A stretch of 64,000 nucleotides of DNA from an uncultured Clostridia bacterium (GTDB lineage: Bacteria > Bacillota > Clostridia > UBA1381), in contig CANQIP010000002.1 of assembly GCA_947623955.1 (NCBI GenBank), positions 62,001 through 126,000 of the forward strand. The letters run 5' to 3'. Position 1 is the stretch's first letter, and the number at the start of each line of letters is the position of its first letter. Shown here in pieces: positions 56,814 to 64,000 of this stretch. A program made the position numbers and the translations under genes. The notes beneath the pieces were generated by a model that saw nothing but the letters and a program-made list of their open reading frames with translations, did not search any database and was not told the DNA's origin.

Positions 56814-59127
56814 CTTCTCCGCCTCCCGTCATAATACGCTCCCTCATGTCCTTTCTGATGTCCTTCAGATTAAACGAGGTCTTTTCTATAATAAAGTCGC
56901 CCAAAATCAATAGCTGCGGCAAAATACCCATTACGAGCGCGATTGAAATAATCGTACCCCTTCCGAGCGTAATACCTATCGCCGAAATCGCGGGGTCGGA
57001 TGACAAAAGACCTATCGCGAGACCCGCCGCGGCAAGAATTGTACCCGACGTGAATATCGTCGGGAACGCGAGACCGAGCGACTTCTTTATCGCGTCGTAC
57101 TTGCTCATCTGACGCCGAAACTCCGTGTATCGGTTCGTAATAACTATCGCGTAATCTATATTCGCGCCCATCTGAATTGAGCTTACGACGAGGTAGCCCA
57201 TAAAGAATATCGGTGAATTTTCCAGCGTCGGGAACGAGAAGTTTATCCATATACTTCCCTGTATTACGAGTATCAGTATAAGCGGCAGACCGGCCGACTG
57301 GAACGTGAAGAACAATACGATGAGTACGAACAGTATCGACAAAATCGTAATCATAAGGTTATCCCTCACGAACGCCGTCGAGAGGTCGTAGTCGCTCGTA
57401 GAGTTACCCGCCAAAAGCACGTCCTCGCCGTAATATTTCTTTGCAGTGTCACGCGCCGTATTTAAAAACTCGAACGTTTCCTCGCTTTCCTCGGGAATGT
57501 TAAGGTTCATAACGAGACGCGTATGCGTCATGCTTTGGAGCTGCTCCTTGCCGTCCTCAAGCTTGTCGTGCAGCTCGTTTATTTTATCCTGCGTTTCCGC
57601 GTCGGGCGATACGTACCCGTCCTCCGTCACCTTATACACAAAGTCGAACAAATCTATAAGCGAAATTTTATACGTGTCGATGCCGCCGACGATCCTGCCG
57701 TAATTTTCCTCCTCGGCTGCGTACGCGGAGTACACGAGCCGCACAAGCTCTATATCCATATCGGTAAGCTCCGAAAACTGACGCGGCGTGAGCATATCCC
57801 CGACCGAATACCCGTCCATCGCCTCGACGGACGCGAGAGCCGTCACCGAGTCTACCTCGGGATAATTTTCAAGTTCCTTTGTGAGCAGCTGTTCCTTCTC
57901 GTAGTCGCCCGACGGCACGATTACCGCGAGCACGTTCGTCTTTGAGAACGTGCGGTCTATCGTTTCCTGCGCAATCTGCGACTCGTTCTTTGTAAACGTC
58001 GTAAGGTTCGTATAGCTGTACGCGTACGGACAGTTATTCGACAGGAAAAACGCCCCCACTATAACAGCCGCGAAAATAAACGGCGTTATATTTCTAAGCT
58101 TTACCACACCGTTGCTCCACTTCGTAATTTCCGGCACGAAATTTTTGTGGTGCGTCTTGTCGATAAGACCCGAGAACGACAGCAACAGCCCCGGCATAAG
58201 CGTAAACACCGTTAAAATACTTATGATAATAGCCTTGATAAGCACTATACTCATGTCAAAGCCAATCTTAAACTGCATAAAGCTCATCGCCAAAAGACCC
58301 GACAGCGTCGTGAGACAGCTGCCGGAAATTTCGGGGATAGCCTTGCACAGCGCGGTAATAACAGCCTCGCGCGGCTCCATGTTTTGACGTTCCTCTATGT
58401 ATCTGTGACAAAGAATGATCGCGTAGTCTATCGCAAGCGCAAGCTGCAATACAATCGCGATTGAATTTGAAATAAACGATATTGTGCCGAACATATAGTT
58501 CGTACCCTTGTTAAGAATAGCCGCCACGCCGAACGTCAGAATAAGCACGGGTATTTCCATATAAGTGCGCGACGAAATAAGCAGCACGACAACGATAATC
58601 ACGCAGGCAATGAGCATAACAAGGTTCATTTCCTTCGCGATCGTATCGGCTTTCGTGTCGCCGAGCTCCGCCGATATGTACACGTCGTAATCGGCTGTTT
58701 TTTCTTTTATTTCATCAAGAGCCGTCTCGCATATCTCGTCCTGCGCCTCACCCGTGAATGTCACGGAATAGAGAGCCGCGCCGTCCGCGTAATGCGCCGT
58801 CGTGTCGTCGAACGCGATTTCCTTTACGCCGTTCACGTCCTCTAACTCGCGCAGCAACTCCTCCGCGTCGGAGTACGATATGTTGTCCACCATTACCTCG
58901 GCGGTTGCGTAAGTTATAAACTCCTCGTCCATGAGGGTGACTCCCTTACGCGTTTCCGTTTCCTCCGACAGGTAATCGGTGATATTGTTGTTAACCTTTA
59001 CCCAGCCCGACGAAAACAGGCTGAATATTATAAGCAGTATGTATATTAAATAAAACGCCTTGCGCCGATCCACGATAAGACCGGCGGCTTTTTCAAGCGG
59101 CGACGATTTCCCGCTATTGTTAGCCAT
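56803..59127 (-). CDS. MMPL/RND family transporter
   Basis: Two 6-TM halves: LVMLIACVIIVVVLLISSRTYMEIPVLILTFGVAAILNKGTNYMFG; MGANIDYAIVITNRYTEFR. Confidence 0.9.
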   Translation of the reverse strand: MANNSGKSSPLEKAAGLIVDRRKAFYLIYILLIIFSLFSSGWVKVNNNITDYLSEETETRKGVTLMDEEFITYATAEVMVDNISYSDAEELLRELEDVNGVKEIAFDDTTAHYADGAALYSVTFTGEAQDEICETALDEIKEKTADYDVYISAELGDTKADTIAKEMNLVMLIACVIIVVVLLISSRTYMEIPVLILTFGVAAILNKGTNYMFGTISFISNSIAIVLQLALAIDYAIILCHRYIEERQNMEPREAVITALCKAIPEISGSCLTTLSGLLAMSFMQFKIGFDMSIVLIKAIIISILTVFTLMPGLLLSFSGLIDKTHHKNFVPEITKWSNGVVKLRNITPFIFAAVIVGAFFLSNNCPYAYSYTNLTTFTKNESQIAQETIDRTFSKTNVLAVIVPSGDYEKEQLLTKELENYPEVDSVTALASVEAMDGYSVGDMLTPRQFSELTDMDIELVRLVYSAYAAEEENYGRIVGGIDTYKISLIDLFDFVYKVTEDGYVSPDAETQDKINELHDKLEDGKEQLQSMTHTRLVMNLNIPEESEETFEFLNTARDTAKKYYGEDVLLAGNSTSDYDLSTAFVRDNLMITILSILFVLIVLFFTFQSAGLPLILILVIQGSIWINFSFPTLENSPIFFMGYLVVSSIQMGANIDYAIVITNRYTEFRRQMSKYDAIKKSLGLAFPTIFTSGTILAAAGLAIGLLSSDPAISAIGITLGRGTIISIALVMGILPQLLILGDFIIEKTSFNLKDIRKDMRERIMTGGGEDET

Positions 59128-59209
59128 GATGCGCCTCCGAAATTTTTATTGTCAAAATCGTTACCTATCATTGTACCACAAAACTTCGGAAAAATCAATA
59201 CATATACAA

Positions 59210-60649
59210 CTATCGCGCAATTTTCTCCGACACGCCGCAGCGTATTATCGCCGCAGCGTACGCCGCCGTAAGCGCGCCTCCGATCGCGTAACTCAACGTC
59301 CACGAGAGATTAAAGCCTATCTGCGCGTTTAAAATATAGCTTGAAATCACGAACATATAGAACATGCCCGGCACGAGCGACATTATAAACGGCATCTTGT
59401 GACGCATCATGTACACCGTGATCATCGCGAACGCGAATACCGCGATCGTCTGGTTCGCCCACGCGAAGTAACGCCACAGCACGTTAAATCCGCCCGCGTT
59501 TACCTTCGCGAACACGAGTATAACAGCCACAACGGCGAATATCGCAAGCGAAACGGCGAGCCTGTTCTTTTTCTTCGACTGGTCGATCTTCACCGCCTCC
59601 GCTATTATGAGCCTCAATGAACGCAGAGCCGTGTCGCCCGATGTGATAGGCAGCACGATAATACCGATTACCGCTATAATACCACCGACGCTGCCGAGCA
59701 AATTGTCCGCGACAATACCGACAACGCTCGTCGCGCTTGTAGACGCGTCGGCAAGTCCGAGCTTTAAAACTCCCATCGTCGCCGCAGCCCATATCATCGC
59801 GATAAAGCCCTCGGCAATCATCATATTGTAGAACGTCATGCGTCCTTCCTTTTCATCGCGTATCGTGCGCGAAACGAGCGTCGCCTGCGTCGAATGGAAA
59901 CCCGAAACTATGCCGCACGCGACGGTTACAAAGAATATCGGTATAAAATGCAGTCCCTGCGGATGCACGCCCGCAACGCCGGTCGTCCATATTTCGTCAA
60001 GACGGTAACCCTTTACGAACATGCCCACAAACACGCCTATCGCCGACAAGATAAGCAGTCCGCCGAAAAACGGATAAACCTTACCGATAATCTTATCTAT
60101 CGGGAACAGCGTCGCGATTATGTAGTACACGAAAATCGCGCCGTACACGATCCACACGATTGGATTTGCCGCGCCGCTGTCCGCGCCCAAAATATGCGTT
60201 ATGAACAAATCGCCCGGCGTGTAAATAAACACCGTTCCGACGAGCAGCATCGTAAGACACACGAATATGTTATAAAACGGGTACGCGTACTTGCCGAGAT
60301 ACTTCTTTATAAGCAGCGGCATCTGCACGCCGTCGTTACGCACGGAAATCATACCGCACATATAATCATGCAGCGCGCCGCCTATAACGCAGCCTATCGG
60401 AATTGTCAAAAACGCGATAGGCCCGAAAAGAATACCCTGAATGGGACCCAAAATCGGGCCCGTACCCGCAATATTCAAAAGCTCGATAAGCGAGTTTTTC
60501 CACTTCTTCATCGGCACGTAATCCACGCCGTCGTTAAGCCGCACGGCGGGCGTTTCGCGTTTGTCGGGACGGAACGCCTTTTCGCACAGCTTACCGTACA
60601 AAGCGCCCCCGACAAAAAGTATCACAAGTCCGATAATAAATGTTGTCAT
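59210..60649 (-). CDS. cstA: Carbon starvation protein CstA family transporter
   Basis: LLNIAGTGPILGPIQGILFGP; GFHSTQATLVSRTI. Confidence 0.93.
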   Translation of the reverse strand: MTTFIIGLVILFVGGALYGKLCEKAFRPDKRETPAVRLNDGVDYVPMKKWKNSLIELLNIAGTGPILGPIQGILFGPIAFLTIPIGCVIGGALHDYMCGMISVRNDGVQMPLLIKKYLGKYAYPFYNIFVCLTMLLVGTVFIYTPGDLFITHILGADSGAANPIVWIVYGAIFVYYIIATLFPIDKIIGKVYPFFGGLLILSAIGVFVGMFVKGYRLDEIWTTGVAGVHPQGLHFIPIFFVTVACGIVSGFHSTQATLVSRTIRDEKEGRMTFYNMMIAEGFIAMIWAAATMGVLKLGLADASTSATSVVGIVADNLLGSVGGIIAVIGIIVLPITSGDTALRSLRLIIAEAVKIDQSKKKNRLAVSLAIFAVVAVILVFAKVNAGGFNVLWRYFAWANQTIAVFAFAMITVYMMRHKMPFIMSLVPGMFYMFVISSYILNAQIGFNLSWTLSYAIGGALTAAYAAAIIRCGVSEKIAR

Positions 60650-60665
60650 AATAAATCAACCCCTC

Positions 60666-63600
60666 TTAATTATAATCTTCATTAAATTCCACAGCCTTGC
60701 ACAGCGGCTCAATGTCACCGTGTTTCCACACGAAGAGCTTTATATTGTCAGCGTCCGATACGTCGGTAAAGGTAAATGTGAACGTATTGTTCTCTCCGCA
60801 TTTAAGAACCGCGCTTTTTCTGTCAACACCTAACAGCCTGCCGTCCTCGTCATACACCGCCGATATAACGTCCGCGTCCGTATCGTCTGCGGTATTCGTG
60901 ACATTCGCGAAAACCGCGGCGTTGCCGCCGTTTATATAACCGTCCTTAATCTCCGCGCTTACCGTGCCGATTGTGAACACGTTCTCGTTATACGCGTAAT
61001 CGGTAACGGAAAACTGAAGGCTTTCCGTATCCAGACCGGTCACGTCCATTTTTATCTCCGTTTCCTTTTCAGCCTTTATCGGCATAATAACCGTTTTATC
61101 CGACGCGTCGCTCGCAATCACACCCATCAAATATCGGTTGTCGCTCGCCGTAAACGACGCGTATGTCTTACCGTTCTCCTCGTAAAGCCTCGGATTTCGT
61201 ATCTCGGGAATTGTATTGTCGATATAGAATTTATACGTCTTTTCCTCACGGCTGCTGTTTCCGTAATCGAGATTGCCCGATAAGGTCAAGGTGTAATCGC
61301 CCTCGCCCAAATCAGAGACGACCCAATCCATCGACAGCTCACTGTTGCTGTCCGGAATACGCACAAACCCGTTGCCGACAGACTTATCGGTAAGAACATT
61401 GCCGTCCGAGTCTTTGACGGCAAGCCTGACGTCCGTCAAGGAACGCAGCATACGAACGGACAGGAAGTAAGCGTCCGATAAATTTTCCGACATTCCGACA
61501 TAATTTTCGCTCTCATATCCACTCTTGTCGTCACCCTCGGCAAATAAGTTTGTACCGAGCGACGTTGCTTTTTCCGCTACGTACAGTATCAAGCCTCCGT
61601 TTTCAACGCTGCCGCCCTCCTCGAAATACGACGGAGCCATAGCGTCAAACGATGTCCAGTCGCCGTAGAAACCCGTGTACGGCATACTCGCCTCCGTCAC
61701 CGAGCCGCCCTCGGACGAAAGAACGACAAATCCGTCCACCCAAAAACCGTTTGTAAATATTGCTTTATTCGCCGCCGTCTGCGCGCTGTCGAGCGTTATT
61801 TTAAGCGTTATTTCTTTTTCCTCATTTGCGGGTATCGTCACGCTCGTCGGATTGTCGGCGGACTGTTTAAATTCAAGCGGCACGGAGTCGGTAATCATAT
61901 TTTTGCCGTCACGCTCCTCGTAATTATCCGTGAACGCGTAAATTTTAATATTGTCGTAAGTTACGGGCGCATCCGTCAGATTTTCCGCCGTAAACGTGAG
62001 CGTTATGTCGTCTGTCAGATTATCCTTAAGGCTCAGCTTCGACTTACCCTCATTGCCCTTTAATATTACCGGCAGCGTCAGCGCGTCACTAAGATTTGCA
62101 AGACCCGCGCCCTGCCGTCTCGGCGACTCTGGGAGCGTTTTCCCCTTATCTTGGAACACAATATCAGCCGAGCTCATCAAAATATTTTCCATAAGCGCGA
62201 CCCTGTTCCCGCTCGTCACTTCGGGGTACCTCTCATCAACCAATTCGCTCATAAGCGCCATCGCTCCCGTTATCTGCGGAGTCGCCATGGACGTACCGGT
62301 GTCGTTTACGTACTCATCGTCATTTCCCGCCGAAAGTATATCACTGCCCGGCGCCGTGATTTCGGGCTTAAGCTCAAGGTCGGACTGCGTGCCCCAGGAC
62401 GTATAGTACGCCATGCCCGTTTCGCTGTCCTTAGGATATATACTTTCTCCGACAATAGTCTTAATTGCTTTGTTTTCTGCGCTTTTAAGCTTTTCACCGA
62501 CGGATTTGCTTACCATTATACCGGGTATTTCGTCGCTTGCCGTGCTTACTGTACTAACATTTTCGTCCGGCGACACAACTATAAGACCTACGGCGCCCAT
62601 TTCAACCAGTTTAGCGCTTTTCGCGTCCGTCCCGTTAGGAACTACCGCTATTTTACCGGTAATATCATCCATGGCCTCAAAATCGGCAAGCGTATCGCCG
62701 CAGATGTACTCGCACGGCGCGTCGGCAAATTTTTTATAGAACAGATCGCTGTAAGACGCTTCCAGTTCTTCATCGCCGAGCGTAAACTTTCCGACAAACA
62801 CCCACTTTTTATTCGGATCAACAGACGCGACCGACGTTAACGCAGAAAACGACGCCGGAATATTGTTATATATGTAATCCGGATTGTCCGTCGTTTCCTC
62901 CTCTCTGTCAGAGTTACCCGCCGAGCATACGACCGCTATACCGGCGCTGCGCACGTTTTCAATGGCTGTTTCCATCGGAGTATATTCCGATGCCGTAGCG
63001 CCGATGCTCATGTTCACGGCGCACACGCCCAATTTTGACGCGTCGTCCAGCGCCTTGATAATTATGTCGAAATACATGAAGCCCTCATCGTCCCCGACCT
63101 TCATCATCACCAGCTGAGCCTCGGGCGCTACGCCCGAAAAGGTCGTGCCCTCAAACACGCCGTTTTTACCCGCCGCTATACCCGCGACATGGCTGCCGTG
63201 AATTTCCGACGCGTTGTACGTGTCCGCGTCACCTTCCCAGTAATCGTACGCGAACGGGATTTTTTCGTTTCTGTAAACTTGATTTGCCGATATATCGACG
63301 TTAAAATCGCCCTTCCCGATAAACTCGCGTATCGCGTCCTTTGTCAGCGCCGGACTTTCAACGCCGGACGCGAAAAACTCGTGCGACGTGTCAAAAGCGA
63401 CGTCTATAATCGCGATGACCTTGCCGCTCCCGTCAAAGCCCGCGTCGTACATATCCTGCACGTTTATCATCGCCGCGCCGTAGCCCGGCTTGCTTTCGCC
63501 GTTTGACACGGGCTCGGTCGGAGCTCTGAACGTTTCCGATATGTACACGTTTTTAACGCCGTCGACAGCCTTTATTTTTTCAATATCGCTTTCGTACGCG

Positions 63601-63920
63601 TCAACCGAAAATCCGTTAAAAACGCTCGTGTACGTGAACCCCGCCTCGGCGTCCGCGCCGGTGCGTTTTTCTATATTTGACTTTACCGCCGACTGCGCGC
63701 TTAAAATACGTGCCTCCGTATTTTTCGCCTCGGCCGTCTCCATAAAATCCGCCGCGCCCATACGGACGGCGTTTTTCGTTTGAAGCAGCGGCGCGCCCTC
63801 TGTCTCGACGATAAGCGTCACTCTCTCGCCCCTGTCCGCTGCCCTCGTAAGCGGCACAGCTGCCGCCGCGACAGCAAGACAGATAAACGGACAGAGTATT
63901 TTGCGTATTGATTTTATCAT
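60666..63920 (-). CDS. Secreted S8 subtilisin-like serine protease
   Basis: Triad: IAIIDVAFDTSHEF (Asp), EIHGSHVAGIAAG (His), GTSMATPQITGAMALM (Ser); signal peptide; PA-like insert. Confidence 0.93.
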   Translation of the reverse strand: MIKSIRKILCPFICLAVAAAAVPLTRAADRGERVTLIVETEGAPLLQTKNAVRMGAADFMETAEAKNTEARILSAQSAVKSNIEKRTGADAEAGFTYTSVFNGFSVDAYESDIEKIKAVDGVKNVYISETFRAPTEPVSNGESKPGYGAAMINVQDMYDAGFDGSGKVIAIIDVAFDTSHEFFASGVESPALTKDAIREFIGKGDFNVDISANQVYRNEKIPFAYDYWEGDADTYNASEIHGSHVAGIAAGKNGVFEGTTFSGVAPEAQLVMMKVGDDEGFMYFDIIIKALDDASKLGVCAVNMSIGATASEYTPMETAIENVRSAGIAVVCSAGNSDREEETTDNPDYIYNNIPASFSALTSVASVDPNKKWVFVGKFTLGDEELEASYSDLFYKKFADAPCEYICGDTLADFEAMDDITGKIAVVPNGTDAKSAKLVEMGAVGLIVVSPDENVSTVSTASDEIPGIMVSKSVGEKLKSAENKAIKTIVGESIYPKDSETGMAYYTSWGTQSDLELKPEITAPGSDILSAGNDDEYVNDTGTSMATPQITGAMALMSELVDERYPEVTSGNRVALMENILMSSADIVFQDKGKTLPESPRRQGAGLANLSDALTLPVILKGNEGKSKLSLKDNLTDDITLTFTAENLTDAPVTYDNIKIYAFTDNYEERDGKNMITDSVPLEFKQSADNPTSVTIPANEEKEITLKITLDSAQTAANKAIFTNGFWVDGFVVLSSEGGSVTEASMPYTGFYGDWTSFDAMAPSYFEEGGSVENGGLILYVAEKATSLGTNLFAEGDDKSGYESENYVGMSENLSDAYFLSVRMLRSLTDVRLAVKDSDGNVLTDKSVGNGFVRIPDSNSELSMDWVVSDLGEGDYTLTLSGNLDYGNSSREEKTYKFYIDNTIPEIRNPRLYEENGKTYASFTASDNRYLMGVIASDASDKTVIMPIKAEKETEIKMDVTGLDTESLQFSVTDYAYNENVFTIGTVSAEIKDGYINGGNAAVFANVTNTADDTDADVISAVYDEDGRLLGVDRKSAVLKCGENNTFTFTFTDVSDADNIKLFVWKHGDIEPLCKAVEFNEDYN

Positions 63921-64000
63921 AATTTAGGTCAACCTCTTGATTTATACTTATTGCTTTTTTAATAATACCACATTTCCGCCGCAAATTCAATTATTTTACG

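Overview
The window is a chromosomal segment from a Clostridia-like (gut Firmicutes-type) bacterium, inferred from gene content and style. Minus-strand 1-10.99 kb is a canonical S10-spc ribosomal protein operon (rpsJ to secY, secY cut by the window edge) with one strong promoter, a ~420-nt leader and two related ~110-125 bp palindromic elements inserted directly after r-protein stop codons. The 11-29.4 kb region holds a split purine cluster (purE, purM, purN, PurO-type IMP cyclohydrolase, transformylase-only PurH, purD). It is dense in REP/BIME-like palindromes and contains a RAYT (REP-associated tyrosine transposase) gene with two inverted copies of the same REP inside its reading frame. The pur cluster is interrupted by a methyltransferase/XRE/DinJ-YafQ island. 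The 29-64 kb region has housekeeping and cell-envelope genes (GT2, ClpE-like ATPase, queD/queE/folE, tRNA-Lys, MATE, recX, ilvA, GH3, holA, comEC, NlpC/P60, larB, GLUG protein plus MMPL transporter, cstA, subtilase). The strongest candidates for undescribed biology are: (1) a complete type I toxin-antitoxin-like locus at 37.78-38.13 kb, with a 24-aa hydrophobic peptide, a convergent antisense RNA promoter and a 13-nt 5'/3' complementarity; (2) a promoter/terminator-bounded structured RNA at ~53.03-53.19 kb directly behind a standalone PBECR-like nuclease gene; (3) the RAYT/REP system; (4) the palindromic elements in the r-protein operon; (5) a 765-aa uncharacterised protein paired with a leaderless amidase; (6) a methyltransferase gene interrupted by one in-frame TAG. 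No database search was run; family names come from motif recognition.
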